Assembly: GCF_018853465.1 (NCBI RefSeq)
Contig: NZ_JABBOU010000053.1
Location: 1-47,946, forward strand
Length of the DNA: 47,946 bases
Origin: Acidithiobacillus montserratensis
Lineage (GTDB): Bacteria > Pseudomonadota > Gammaproteobacteria > Acidithiobacillales > Acidithiobacillaceae
Direction of reading: 5' to 3'
Part shown: in pieces, positions 38,545 to 46,955 of the stretch
How the letters are laid out: every line of letters starts with the position of its first letter
Numbering within the stretch: position 1 is the stretch's first letter
Program-made: the position numbers and the translations under genes
Notes under the pieces: model-generated
What the model saw: the letters and a program-made list of their open reading frames with translations, nothing else
Databases searched by the model: none
What the model was told of the DNA's origin: nothing

Positions 38545-39936
38545 ATGAGTGAAAAAATGTGGGGCGGGCGCTTTGCGGCCGCGACAGACAGTTTGGTGGA
38601 AGCATTTACGGCATCCATTCAGGTGGACAGTCGTCTATATGCGGAGGATATCCGGGGTTCGCAAGCCCATGCCCGTATGTTGGGGAAAGTGGGGGTGCTC
38701 ACAGCCAGTGAGGCGGAAGCCATTGTTGCCGGGCTGGAGGAGGTCCGTCAGGAGATTGCCGAAAATCGCCTGCCCTTTGTGGACAGTCTGGAAGACATTC
38801 ACATGCATGTAGAATCACGGCTGACGGAAATCATCGGGGATGTGGGCAAAAAACTGCATACCGGCCGTTCCCGCAATGACCAGGTGGCCACCGATCTGCG
38901 TTTGTATACCCGCAGCTGCCTGGATGATCTGCTGGTTTCCCTGCGCCATCTCCAGAGCGTATTTGTGGATCTGGCCGAGCGCGAAGTGGAAACCATCCTG
39001 CCAGGTCTGACCCATATGCAGGTGGCCCAGCCCGTCAGTTTCGGGCACCACTGCATGGCCTATGTCGAAATGTTCCAGCGTGATGCCCAGCGCCTGCAGG
39101 ACGCCCGCAAACGGGTCAACGTCCTGCCCCTGGGAGCCGCCGCCCTGGCGGGAACGACTTTTCCTATTGATCGCTGGGAGGTGGCCCGGCAACTGGGTTT
39201 TGAGGCGGTCGCGGAAAACAGTCTGGATGCGGTGTCTGACCGGGATTTTGTCATGGAGGTGCTGGCGGATCTGGCCATGATTGCCGTACACCTGTCGCGG
39301 CTGGCGGAAGAACTGATTCTATGGATGTCCGCGCCCTTCGGTTTCATCGATCTTCCGGACAGCTTTTGCACCGGTTCCAGTATCATGCCCCAGAAGAAAA
39401 ATCCGGACGTGGCCGAAATCATTCGCGGTAAAAGTGGCCGAGTCGTGGGTGATCTGGTAGCCATGCTGGTGCTCATGAAGGGCCAACCCCTCACCTACAA
39501 TCGCGATAATCAGGAAGACAAGGAAACTTTTTTTGATGCCCTGGACCAGGTGCGCGCCAGTGTCGAAATCATGGGACGCATGTTGCCAGGTCTGCAAACC
39601 CGCCCGCAAGTCATGCGCGCCCAGGCCGAACGCGGCTATGCCACGGCTACGGATCTGGCCGATTATCTGGTGCGCAAGGGCTTGCCATTCCGGGATGCCC
39701 ATGCGGTGGTTGGCAAGGCTGTGGGCCGCGCGCAGGAGCACAATATTGGACTGGAAGCCATGCCCCTGAGCGATTTGCAGGCCCTGTCGCCGCTGATTGA
39801 TCAGGACGTTTATCAGGTGCTGACTCTGGAAGGTTCTCTTGCCGCCCGCAATCATCTGGGCGGCACGGCCCCTGAGCAGGTCCGGGCCGCCATTGCCCGT
39901 GCCCGCGCCCGTCTGGCGCAGGAGTCATCGGCATGA
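38545..39936 (+). CDS. argH: Argininosuccinate lyase
   Basis: The 463-residue fumarase/aspartase-superfamily enzyme cleaves argininosuccinate to arginine and fumarate. Its segments include [58 protein letters not shown] and the signature loop [21 protein letters not shown] site precedes the ATG. Its stop overlaps the LptM-like gene in an ATGA. Confidence 0.97.
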   Translation: MSEKMWGGRFAAATDSLVEAFTASIQVDSRLYAEDIRGSQAHARMLGKVGVLTASEAEAIVAGLEEVRQEIAENRLPFVDSLEDIHMHVESRLTEIIGDVGKKLHTGRSRNDQVATDLRLYTRSCLDDLLVSLRHLQSVFVDLAEREVETILPGLTHMQVAQPVSFGHHCMAYVEMFQRDAQRLQDARKRVNVLPLGAAALAGTTFPIDRWEVARQLGFEAVAENSLDAVSDRDFVMEVLADLAMIAVHLSRLAEELILWMSAPFGFIDLPDSFCTGSSIMPQKKNPDVAEIIRGKSGRVVGDLVAMLVLMKGQPLTYNRDNQEDKETFFDALDQVRASVEIMGRMLPGLQTRPQVMRAQAERGYATATDLADYLVRKGLPFRDAHAVVGKAVGRAQEHNIGLEAMPLSDLQALSPLIDQDVYQVLTLEGSLAARNHLGGTAPEQVRAAIARARARLAQESSA

Positions 39937-40118
39937 AAGGTTTGGCTACACTGGGCTTCTTGTGCATGTTGGTGCTCGGTCTGGCGGGTTGTGGGCGGAA
40001 AACTCCCCTGACCTTGCCGCCACCTCCGGCAGAACATCCTGCTGCCACTGCCGCAGCTCCCGCGCCGACGCCAGGCAGTCCGGATCATGTGGCAACCGGG
40101 AGTAACACACAGCCATGA
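39933..40118 (+). CDS. lptM: LptM-like (YifL) small lipoprotein
   Basis: The 61-residue product has a lipoprotein signal with lipobox LAGCG (Cys near residue 20) followed by [11 protein letters not shown], the hallmark of YifL/LptM. In E. coli LptM helps the LptD/LptE outer-membrane LPS translocon mature. The position just before lysA (or dapF in enterics) is the usual one. It overlaps argH and lysA by four bases each, so the three genes are translationally linked. Confidence 0.85.
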   Translation: MKGLATLGFLCMLVLGLAGCGRKTPLTLPPPPAEHPAATAAAPAPTPGSPDHVATGSNTQP

Positions 40119-41350
40119 ACACCTTTCACTATCATCAGGGGGAGTTGTACTGTGAGGATCTGCCCCTCAGCACCATTGCCCGGCATTACGCAACCCCTTG
40201 CTATGTGTATTCCGAAGCCGCCCTGCGCGAACGCTACCATTCCTTCAGCACAGCTCTGGGCGAAAGCACGTTGGTCTGTTACGCCGTCAAGGCCAATAGT
40301 AATCTGGCCGTTCTGCGCGTATTTGCGGAGATGGGCGCAGGCTTTGATATAGTTTCGGGCGGGGAGATGGAACGAGTGCTGCGTGCCGGTGGATCTCCCG
40401 ATAAAATCATTTTTTCCGGAGTGGGTAAGTCTTCGGATGAGATTCGTGCAGCCCTGTCCGCCGGTATTGCCTGTCTGAACGTAGAGTCTGCGGCTGAGCT
40501 CTGGCGTATCGCCGATATTGCCGCTGAGCTGGACCTGCGTGCGCCCATTGCCCTGCGGGTGAATCCCGATGTAGACTCGGGTACCCATGCCTACATTGCC
40601 ACCGGACTCATGGAAAGCAAGTTCGGTATTCCCATGGATGCGGCGCGTGCCCTCTATTTGGAGGCCGCGCAACACCCGGCGCTGGAACTGAAAGGCATTG
40701 CCTGCCACATCGGCTCCCAGTTGCTGAATCTGGCGCCTCTGGCTGAAGCGATTGTGCGTGTTCGCGCCCTCTATGAAGACCTCTCGGCCCAGGGAATTGC
40801 TCTGGAGCATCTGGACCTCGGGGGCGGGGTGGGGATTCGTTATCATGAAGAAACTCCGCCCAGCCCCGCAGATTATGCCGAGCTTCTGGAACAGGCTCTG
40901 GGCGATTTGCCGGTCAAAAGAGCCGTAGAGCTGGGCCGTGCCCTGGTAGGAAATGCCGGTGTATTACTCACCAGGGTGGAGTATCTCAAGGATAACGGCA
41001 GCAAGCAGTTTTGTGTGGTCGATGCCGCCATGAACGATTTGCTGCGTCCGGCGCTGTATGGCGCCTGGCATGATATTTTGCCGCTTCGTCAGGGTGCTGA
41101 ACCGGAGCAGATCATGGATGTGGTGGGTCCGGTTTGCGAAAGCGGCGACTTTCTGGCCAAAAATCGCGCTATCTCTGCCGCAAGCGGAGATGTTCTGGCA
41201 GTTATGGGGGCGGGCGCTTACGGATTCGCCATGAGCAGTAACTACAACAGCCGACCTCGCCCCCCGGAAGTGCTGGTTCACGGCCATCAGCACCGAATCA
41301 TCCGCCGCCGCGAAAACTGGGATGATCTGATGGGCCTGGAGCTTCCCTGA
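40115..41350 (+). CDS. lysA: Diaminopimelate decarboxylase
   Basis: The 411-residue PLP enzyme converts meso-diaminopimelate to lysine. The PLP Lys is in CYAVKANSNLAVL, and other segments are GFDIVSGGEMER, CHIGSQL, DLGGGVGIRY, ELGRALVGNAG and GPVCESGDFLAK. Its ATG overlaps the LptM stop. It is the last gene of argH-lptM-lysA. Confidence 0.97.
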   Translation: MNTFHYHQGELYCEDLPLSTIARHYATPCYVYSEAALRERYHSFSTALGESTLVCYAVKANSNLAVLRVFAEMGAGFDIVSGGEMERVLRAGGSPDKIIFSGVGKSSDEIRAALSAGIACLNVESAAELWRIADIAAELDLRAPIALRVNPDVDSGTHAYIATGLMESKFGIPMDAARALYLEAAQHPALELKGIACHIGSQLLNLAPLAEAIVRVRALYEDLSAQGIALEHLDLGGGVGIRYHEETPPSPADYAELLEQALGDLPVKRAVELGRALVGNAGVLLTRVEYLKDNGSKQFCVVDAAMNDLLRPALYGAWHDILPLRQGAEPEQIMDVVGPVCESGDFLAKNRAISAASGDVLAVMGAGAYGFAMSSNYNSRPRPPEVLVHGHQHRIIRRRENWDDLMGLELP

Positions 41351-41471
41351 TTCCATCCCGGTTGGCGTTTTTCTGCTACGTTTAAAGGGTGAGTTATTTT
41401 TCGCGGGCGTAGCCCTTGCACCGTTGGTGGATGTTCCGGCCAGAAGCCCGCACGTCAGTGAGGAGGCAGAT

Positions 41472-42017
41472 ATGGCAGCAGAAATGAAAGTATTCAGTAC
41501 CGGTATTGATCCAGAAGACTGGATTCCCCGGCGTTTTGCCCACCCCGGCGATGGGTTGACGCCCTCCATTTTCTGGCAACATCTTCCCACCCATACCCAA
41601 AGTCTGGTGTTGCTCATGGAGCACCGGGAGGCTGAGGCCGGGCAACGGGTGCACTGGTTGCTCTATGATATTTCCCCGGGCCTGGAAGGGTTGCATGAAG
41701 GCGGTCCCTTGCCTGACGGTATCCGCACCGGGCGTAACAGCTTCGGAACCCTGGGTTACCGGCCTCCGGAAGCAGCGGACAACCATCAACTGCAGCATTA
41801 TGATTTCCTGCTGTTAGCGACAGATCTCGCCACCCTCGGTCTGGCCGAAGGGGCCGATTGGGATACCGTAAAGGCGCGATTGCATACCCCCGGTAATGAT
41901 GCCGACCAGTTGGGTCCGCCCCCGGCAGCAGACCGCCGCGCCCGTGAATTTCATGGGCTGGGGCATGTGCTGGATCACGCTGAATTCTCCGGACATTTTG
42001 CGCTGGATAATCCTTGA
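41472..42017 (+). CDS. YbhB/YbcL-family (PEBP/Raf kinase inhibitor-like) protein
   Basis: The 181-residue protein has the phosphatidylethanolamine-binding fold, recognised by FAHPGDGLTPSIFW, QSLVLLMEHREAE, VHWLLYDISPGLEGL, GRNSFGTLGYRPPEAADN and a C-terminal GHVLDHAEFSGHF. No signal peptide is evident, so it should be cytosolic. The ligand is unknown. The ATG at 41472 has a GAGGAGG site; an in-frame ATG at 41424 is less likely. A terminator follows. Confidence 0.85.
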   Translation: MAAEMKVFSTGIDPEDWIPRRFAHPGDGLTPSIFWQHLPTHTQSLVLLMEHREAEAGQRVHWLLYDISPGLEGLHEGGPLPDGIRTGRNSFGTLGYRPPEAADNHQLQHYDFLLLATDLATLGLAEGADWDTVKARLHTPGNDADQLGPPPAADRRAREFHGLGHVLDHAEFSGHFALDNP

Positions 42018-42029
42018 GCTTATGTTCGC

Positions 42030-42060
42030 GTCCCCTTCTGCCCGAGGGGGACATTTTTTT
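42030..42060 (+). terminator. Rho-independent terminator
   Basis: GTCCCC (42030-42035), an 11-base loop and GGGGAC (42047-42052) form a GC-rich stem followed by ATTTTTTTG. It begins 13 bases after the YbhB-family stop. Confidence 0.8.
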
Positions 42061-42109
42061 GTGACTAGCAGGAGGCTTGGCTGCTTTAAGCTGGTAAAGC
42101 GGGTTTGAC

Positions 42110-42138
42110 TTGACCGATGTGCCTTCACCCCTGATAAT
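42110..42138 (+). promoter_or_regulatory. Sigma-70 promoter of tRNA-Lys
   Basis: TTGACC (42110-42115), a 17-base spacer and GATAAT (42133-42138) are followed by a GC-rich stretch (ACGCGGCC), as expected for a growth-rate-controlled stable-RNA promoter. Transcription would start about 35 bases before the mature tRNA. Confidence 0.75.
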
Positions 42139-42179
42139 ACGCGGCCTTGACGCTGTTCTGGCGTCACCTGCGTTGTTAT

Positions 42180-42255
42180 GGGAATGTAGCTCAGTCGGTA
42201 GAGCAGCGGCCTTTTAAGCCGTGGGTCGCGGGTTCGAATCCCGCCGTTCCCACCA
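42180..42255 (+). tRNA. tRNA-Lys (anticodon TTT)
   Basis: The sequence folds as a full cloverleaf: acceptor GGGAATG/CGTTCCC with one G-T pair, D arm AGCTCAGTCGGTAGAGC, anticodon stem GCGGC/GCCGT with loop CTTTTAA, and T arm with GGGTTCGAATCCC. CCA is encoded at 42253-42255. A sulfotransferase gene begins its 3' end 37 bases further on. Confidence 0.96.
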
Positions 42256-42291
42256 TTATGAAAAGCATCACAAAACCATCAGCTAGGATCT

Positions 42292-43224
42292 TCACCACGA
42301 AGACCGCAGTGACGGCATTTTTTCTCCCAGCAGATTTTCCAGTTTATCAATATCAGGAGAGTAAATCGCTTCCAGATACGCTCGAGCAGCAGGATCTATC
42401 TGGGGTTTTTTGGCAGACTTGAGGATCAGGTTCTGATAAAGCCACCACTGCAGCTTGCGGGGCATGAAATGATAGCCGATCCAGCGGGCCAGGGGGCTGG
42501 AGGCACAACGGCGGGACCAGTTGCCGCGCGGGGCCTTGAAACCGTTGTGAACCTCATCGACGTCTATTTCACGAAAGGGCTGTGGGTCTATCCGCAGGTG
42601 CGCGGCCACCCGCTCCAGAGTCTTTTCGGGTGCATTGACCAGATCTTCAAATTGCAGGACCAACACCTGGCTATGCCCGAAAGTCTGGAGATAACGCTGT
42701 ACCTGATCGTGATAAAGACCGAGATCCACATACATATGCGAAACCCCCCAACCCTTTTGGGGCTGTGCAAAATCATCTTGCAATAACTCCACTGAGAAGG
42801 GCTGGTCCACAAGGCCCTCGCGAAAATCCATCAGATAGTGAGAATGTGCGCGGCTGATGGGGTCACGCAACAGCATGATAATGCGGGCATCTGGAGTAAC
42901 AGCATGAATACGTTCGGGGGCCTGTGGATACCAGAGATTGGAGGTGCTGGCATCGCCGATGGCCGTAAACCCCGCCGCATTTTCGTAAAGATGGAGATAA
43001 GCTTTCGTATCATTCAGGTGTTCGATTAAGTGTTTGCGTTCAGGCTTGGGCGTAATTTGCGCAAAATAATGAGGTTCCTTGTAGGCCGGCAAGAATACCT
43101 CAGGATGTTTCTGAAGGTGGCGATATAATGAGGTTGTACCGCCTTTCACTGTTCCGGTAATGAAGAAATTGGGCCAAAGAGGGGTGTTGAGTAGCTCCGC
43201 ATGCTGAGGGACTGAACTGGACAA
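42292..43224 (-). CDS. PAPS-dependent sulfotransferase-family protein
   Basis: The 310-residue protein has the sulfotransferase phosphosulfate loop (ITGTVKGGTTSLYRHL, near residues 22-37) and the 3'-phosphate-binding element (MLLRDPISRAHSHYL). It resembles the heparan-sulfate/NodH-like bacterial sulfotransferases that modify sugars or lipids. It starts with TTG at 43224, supported by AAGGAG five bases upstream. It stands next to tRNA-Lys, among genes with no evident common pathway. The acceptor molecule is unknown. Confidence 0.86.
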   Translation of the reverse strand: MSSSVPQHAELLNTPLWPNFFITGTVKGGTTSLYRHLQKHPEVFLPAYKEPHYFAQITPKPERKHLIEHLNDTKAYLHLYENAAGFTAIGDASTSNLWYPQAPERIHAVTPDARIIMLLRDPISRAHSHYLMDFREGLVDQPFSVELLQDDFAQPQKGWGVSHMYVDLGLYHDQVQRYLQTFGHSQVLVLQFEDLVNAPEKTLERVAAHLRIDPQPFREIDVDEVHNGFKAPRGNWSRRCASSPLARWIGYHFMPRKLQWWLYQNLILKSAKKPQIDPAARAYLEAIYSPDIDKLENLLGEKMPSLRSSW

Positions 43225-43353
43225 ATCAACTCCTTGTTAGATGATGGGGCAGGATCTCACCAACCGAAAGAACCGGCGACTGCCGACAGTATAGCAGTAG
43301 CAGGCTCCGGTAGTGGTGAAATCCGGCTGCATCCGGGAAACACTTCTGGTGTT

Positions 43354-43593
43354 TCAGGATAAATTTCTGGTCATCACCCGCAGGTAGGCTTTTTGCGTGC
43401 TTATGCTCAGATTTTCTACTTCATGCAGGCGTGACTTGATCCAGGCAGCCGCCTTGTCAGTATTACCTTTGGCCATTACCAGGCCGTTCCATTCCTTTTC
43501 ACTGATACCATAATGCTGCAAAAAAGCGTTTTCAGGTGATACGAATATTTTTGGTGGCAATAAATATTCCTGGGTTGGTTTCAATGGCCGCAT
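43354..43593 (-). CDS. Small hypothetical protein
   Basis: A 79-residue soluble, basic product (MRPLKPTQEYLLPPKIFVSP...) with no signal peptide or membrane segment. The C-terminal half (DKAAAWIKSRLHEVENLS) looks helical. I do not recognise it. An ATG with a G-rich upstream sequence supports translation. It sits alone between the sulfotransferase and LysR genes, all on the minus strand. Confidence 0.4.
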   Translation of the reverse strand: MRPLKPTQEYLLPPKIFVSPENAFLQHYGISEKEWNGLVMAKGNTDKAAAWIKSRLHEVENLSISTQKAYLRVMTRNLS

Positions 43594-43739
43594 GACAAAA
43601 TGCCCCCGCTATGTTTTTCGCTGAAATGAAAAAGACGATTTACATCAGCGTAAAAGATTGTCCAGCTAAAGCCTAACGATAATTATTAACAGGGATATCT
43701 ACTCCGTCGAGATGGCATCGACCCGGGTTTACCTTTATT

Positions 43740-44624
43740 TTACATAACTTGTATGAGCTCCAGAAACTTCTGCAGCATTTTTGAGCGTCGCTCAGGCTGT
43801 GGTGCAGCCATGAAATTCAGGCAGACCATCTGGTGACTTTCCAGCGTGGCAGTAGAAACCTGCCAGTCTGAACGTTGTTCCACTACTCTCCTGCTCATGA
43901 AGCCAATGCCAAGATCCGCGTTAATCATGGTGCCTACTGATTCAATGTCCGCGACTTCAATAAAATGCCGGGGAACGATGCCACGCCGTACAAATTCCTT
44001 TTCGATGGCGCCGCGCACCGCAGAGCCGGGTTCACGCCAGATAATGGGATAGCTCTCCACTTCTTCAAAGGAAACATCCTTGCGGCCGGCAAGAGGGTGG
44101 TGCAAAGGGGTCACAACGACTATTTCATTGTCCAGCCAGGGGATATTTTCAAAATAATCGGGTAATTCCGGGAGATCGTTGTCTCCTTCATAAAAAAATA
44201 CATCCACTTCTCCTGCGGCAGCATCTTTCCAGTAGCGTTCACCGCTTTTGATGTAAAGATTGATGCCAGGATACTGTTGCCGGTAACGGGTCAAAAAAGG
44301 GGGTAAATAATAGTTGGCGATGAGACTGGTCGAAACAATGTTGAGTTCGCCTTCCATCAGGCGTTGCCGACGGGCGATGACGCTGTCAATGTCGCGCATG
44401 ACCCGGCGCAACCGTTCAATATCAGGGAGGAGGGCGGCCCCTGCCTGTGTCAGTTTTACGCCATTGATTTCACGCGCATACAATGGTTCACCGACATACT
44501 CCGTCAGTTTTCTCAGGCGCTCTGAAATGGCCGATTGTCCCCGGTGTAAATGCTCGGCTGCGGCACTGATGCTGCCATGCTCGGCGACCGCCAGGAGAGA
44601 GAGAAGTTGTTCGTCATCTGCCAT
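43740..44624 (-). CDS. LysR-family transcriptional regulator
   Basis: The 294-residue protein has an N-terminal winged helix-turn-helix (LLAVAEHGSISAAAEHLHRGQSAISERLRKLTEYVG, residues ~8-45) and a LysR-type effector domain (from ~90: EGELNIVSTSLIANYYLPPFLTRYRQQYPGI). It is not closely like CbbR in its N-terminus. It is divergent from the sigma-like gene at 44734 with a 109-base intergenic region, so it may control that gene or itself. The inducer is unknown. Confidence 0.88.
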   Translation of the reverse strand: MADDEQLLSLLAVAEHGSISAAAEHLHRGQSAISERLRKLTEYVGEPLYAREINGVKLTQAGAALLPDIERLRRVMRDIDSVIARRQRLMEGELNIVSTSLIANYYLPPFLTRYRQQYPGINLYIKSGERYWKDAAAGEVDVFFYEGDNDLPELPDYFENIPWLDNEIVVVTPLHHPLAGRKDVSFEEVESYPIIWREPGSAVRGAIEKEFVRRGIVPRHFIEVADIESVGTMINADLGIGFMSRRVVEQRSDWQVSTATLESHQMVCLNFMAAPQPERRSKMLQKFLELIQVM

Positions 44625-44733
44625 TATCGATTTCTCCGATTAAGATACCAATAAAATACATTTGCCATGATGGCCTGGCTCTCCGTATGTTTGTAACTTG
44701 TATAGCACTTTATGAATATAGGAAAAAATATCC

Positions 44734-45177
44734 ATGGTCACAAAAAAATACGCCTCCTCAGCAGATCGGCTTGCGGCGAATACGGAACAAGAGGACTCTC
44801 ATGACGTATCTGTCCGGATAGATGCTGGTACAGGCTCTGATCCCACTATCCCGTATTTACAAGCCATTGGCTATCAAGAGGTCCTGACTCCGGCCGCAGA
44901 AAAAAATCTGCTGGAAGGCATCCAGCAGCAGAATCCTGAGGCCTGGCATGCATTGCTGGAGGCACATTTGCGTTTGGTATTGCGTATTGTCCGTAGCTAT
45001 GAGGACAAAACCACCTTATCCTTGAGCGATCTACTGGAAACAGGAAATCTGGCACTGATTGCCGCAGCACGCCAATTTCAGTCCGGGAGTGATGAGCGAT
45101 TTTCCACTTATGCCACCAGGATGATTCGTGAATCGATTGAAGCGGAGCTTTTACCTCGCAATGCCGCGCTGGCATAG
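44734..45177 (+). CDS. Sigma-70-like protein with regions 1.2 and 2 only
   Basis: The 147-residue product aligns by eye with primary/RpoS-type sigma factors: a region 1.2-like DPTIPYLQAIGYQEVLTPAAE (residues 36-56), region 2.1 HLRLVLRIVRSY, region 2.2 LSDLLETGNLALIAAARQF and region 2.3/2.4 ERFSTYATRMIRESIE. It then ends; regions 3 and 4 are missing and are not found in any frame before the alkB start 51 bases on. The Trp-Trp pair that opens the -10 region in sigma-70 (YATWWIRQ) is Arg-Met here, and the Gln that contacts the -12 base pair is Glu. It may be a degenerate remnant or a protein that binds core RNA polymerase without normal promoter opening. An AGG site lies 9-10 bases before the ATG. 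Confidence 0.75.
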   Translation: MVTKKYASSADRLAANTEQEDSHDVSVRIDAGTGSDPTIPYLQAIGYQEVLTPAAEKNLLEGIQQQNPEAWHALLEAHLRLVLRIVRSYEDKTTLSLSDLLETGNLALIAAARQFQSGSDERFSTYATRMIRESIEAELLPRNAALA

Positions 45178-45228
45178 TTGGCCGGACCTCAAAATGTCAG
45201 CAGGCCGAAAGGATGAACAGCGGGTCCG

Positions 45229-45882
45229 ATGACGGCCGATCTTTTTGAAAACTTTTCCCGCTCGGCGCCTGCTCAGGAATCCCTTGGAGAAGGTGCCATG
45301 ATTTTGCGGGGCTGGGCCCTGGCTGATGCAGAGGCGATTCTCCATGGCGTGGAACAGGGCTTGCTACAGTCAGGACTGCGACAGATGCTGACCCCGGGGG
45401 GCAGAAAAATGTCGGTGGCCATGAGTAATTGCGGAGCGTGGGGTTGGATATCGGACAAACAGGGTTATCGCTATGTATCCAGAGACCCGGAAACCGGACA
45501 ACCCTGGCCGGAAATCCCGACGCTACTCTTGCGAATGGCGCAAACAGCCGCAGCAAAAGCCGGTTTTGCGTCTTTTATTCCCGATGCCTGTCTGGTGAAT
45601 GTATATGTTCCCGGTGCGCGCATGTCTTTGCATCAGGATAAGGATGAGCAGGATATGGGCGCGCCCATTGTGTCAGTTTCACTGGGCTTGCCGGCCACTT
45701 TTTTGTTTGGCGGGGCGGAGCGCCGGGATCAGGTGCAACGGATCAATATAGAACATGGTGACGTACTGGTTTGGGGTGGTCCGGCGCGGCTCCGCTACCA
45801 TGGCATTGCTCCCGTCAAAATGGGGGATCATCCCCTTGTGGGGGAGCGGCGTTTGAATTTGACCCTGCGCAAGGCGCGCTGA
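45229..45882 (+). CDS. alkB: DNA oxidative demethylase AlkB
   Basis: The 217-residue Fe(II)/2-oxoglutarate dioxygenase repairs 1-methyladenine and 3-methylcytosine. It is very close to E. coli AlkB: the iron ligands are in SLHQDKDE (HxD) and RYHGI, the 2-oxoglutarate Arg in RRLNLTLR, and substrate segments TPGGRKMSVAMSNCG and EHGDVLVWGG. The ATG at 45229 gives an N-terminus matching E. coli, although the ribosome site is distant; a later ATG at 45298 has a better one. It follows the sigma-like gene on the same strand. Confidence 0.95.
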   Translation: MTADLFENFSRSAPAQESLGEGAMILRGWALADAEAILHGVEQGLLQSGLRQMLTPGGRKMSVAMSNCGAWGWISDKQGYRYVSRDPETGQPWPEIPTLLLRMAQTAAAKAGFASFIPDACLVNVYVPGARMSLHQDKDEQDMGAPIVSVSLGLPATFLFGGAERRDQVQRINIEHGDVLVWGGPARLRYHGIAPVKMGDHPLVGERRLNLTLRKAR

Positions 45883-46022
45883 TGGCATGCATACGCTAAA
45901 ACGAGTCCGGTTTGTCATTCTGTCCACAATTGTTTTGCCCGTGGCACCCGCTTAAGATACATCCTTATTTCAGGAGCAAATCACCTGCGCCCAAGCGCAG
46001 TTTCGGGATAACAGGAGTGATC

Positions 46023-46238
46023 ATGAGCGTTGAAAATTCCGACGGCAAGGAATTGAGAAATGTGGCGTTGGCTATCGGTACGGCGCGGACCCGCTGGGGT
46101 CGGAATCTGAAAATCGTGACCTTTTTTGTCACCTTTGTCTTGACCCTGCTCATCCCCATGGGAGTCATCGTCATCTACTATTTATGGAAGCACGGCGCGC
46201 AGATTATCCGGGAAAGAGAGTCAGTGGCAGCACAATAA
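46023..46238 (+). CDS. Small single-pass membrane protein
   Basis: The 71-residue product has a polar N-terminus, a hydrophobic helix (residues ~30-52, VTFFVTFVLTLLIPMGVIVIYYL) and a short charged tail. The ATG at 46023 has AGGAG nearby; an upstream in-frame ATG at 45912 has no good support. I do not recognise it. It is convergent with the DUF4124 gene. Confidence 0.55.
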   Translation: MSVENSDGKELRNVALAIGTARTRWGRNLKIVTFFVTFVLTLLIPMGVIVIYYLWKHGAQIIRERESVAAQ

Positions 46239-46249
46239 GCCAAGCCCGG

Positions 46250-46804
46250 CTAGGGCAGCAGTACTGGCGAGGAGTACATGGATGCGGGAGCCGGTGGGGG
46301 TAGCAACACCGTCGGTGGGCGCGTGACCGGCGGGTGACCAGGGCGGGGCGGAGGTCGTCGCCAGGGGCGACGGGGCCTATGTCCATACGGAGGAAAGGGT
46401 CCCGGTCCGATATAAGCCGGTATATAGACATCATGCTGACGGGGTTCCGGTGCTGGGCGCAGACTGTTCCGGTAGTTGTTGAGTGCCGTCAGAAGATTCA
46501 GGCGCTCAATGGTGGTCAGGGCTTTGTCGGTAGCTGCTGCAGGGGGCGAGCTGGGTACAGGAGTCCGGGAAGCAGGCGAATGCACCGCAGGTGGTGCTGG
46601 CGGCGCAGAAGGGAGTGATTGCAGCTTCCGGGCATTGGCCGGGGGCTGATCTCCAAAGCTGACGGTGCCGTCAGGGGATACCCAGCGATAAATGCGCTCA
46701 GCTTGAGCGGGCAGCACGAAAGCGCTGGCCGATACCAGCACCGCAGCGACCAGAACAGCCGCACCCCAGCGCCGGCCGATAGGCTTCAATAGCGGCCGAT
46801 CCAT
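46250..46804 (-). CDS. DUF4124-domain exported protein
   Basis: The 184-residue protein has a signal peptide ending QA (residues ~1-34), a DUF4124 domain (IYRWVSPDGTVSFGDQPP), then a low-complexity Pro/Ala/Arg-rich C-terminal half. DUF4124 proteins are periplasmic and of unknown function. A GTG at 46825 is an alternative start; the ATG at 46804 has GGAGG about ten bases upstream. Confidence 0.7.
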   Translation of the reverse strand: MDRPLLKPIGRRWGAAVLVAAVLVSASAFVLPAQAERIYRWVSPDGTVSFGDQPPANARKLQSLPSAPPAPPAVHSPASRTPVPSSPPAAATDKALTTIERLNLLTALNNYRNSLRPAPEPRQHDVYIPAYIGPGPFPPYGHRPRRPWRRPPPRPGHPPVTRPPTVLLPPPAPASMYSSPVLLP

Positions 46805-46859
46805 GGCCGCCCGCCCCTCCGGCACAGGTCCTCAGCAGATTCAACAATCAACATCCAGA

Positions 46860-46941
46860 CTCCCGATGACCAACCTTTCCAATGCTATCTGATAGATAGA
46901 TATAGCACAGTTCGGGAGCGGGGCAAGTTTTGGAAAGGGTT
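46860..46941 (-). other. Nested and crossing inverted repeats upstream of the DUF4124 gene
   Basis: Three complementary pairs occur: CTCCCGA (46860-46866) with TCGGGAG (46912-46918); TGCTAT (46883-46888) with ATAGCA (46902-46907), nested inside the first; and AACCTTTCCAA (46872-46882) with TTGGAAAGGGTT (46930-46941), crossing the first, one bulged base. The crossing pair would make a pseudoknot if transcribed. It lies between the two minus-strand genes. Confidence 0.35.
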
Positions 46942-46955
46942 GCCGGGGAGCCGTT

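Noticed and set aside
43330..43352. Hairpin GAAACAC-N5-GTGTTTC just after the small hypothetical gene, considered as a terminator
   Set aside because: No T run follows on the minus strand (next bases CCCGGATG), so a terminator cannot be supported.
43740..44624. LysR gene considered as cbbR, the Calvin operon regulator
   Set aside because: Its DNA-binding N-terminus does not look like CbbR, and it lies 23 kb from the Calvin block with no carbon-fixation neighbours.
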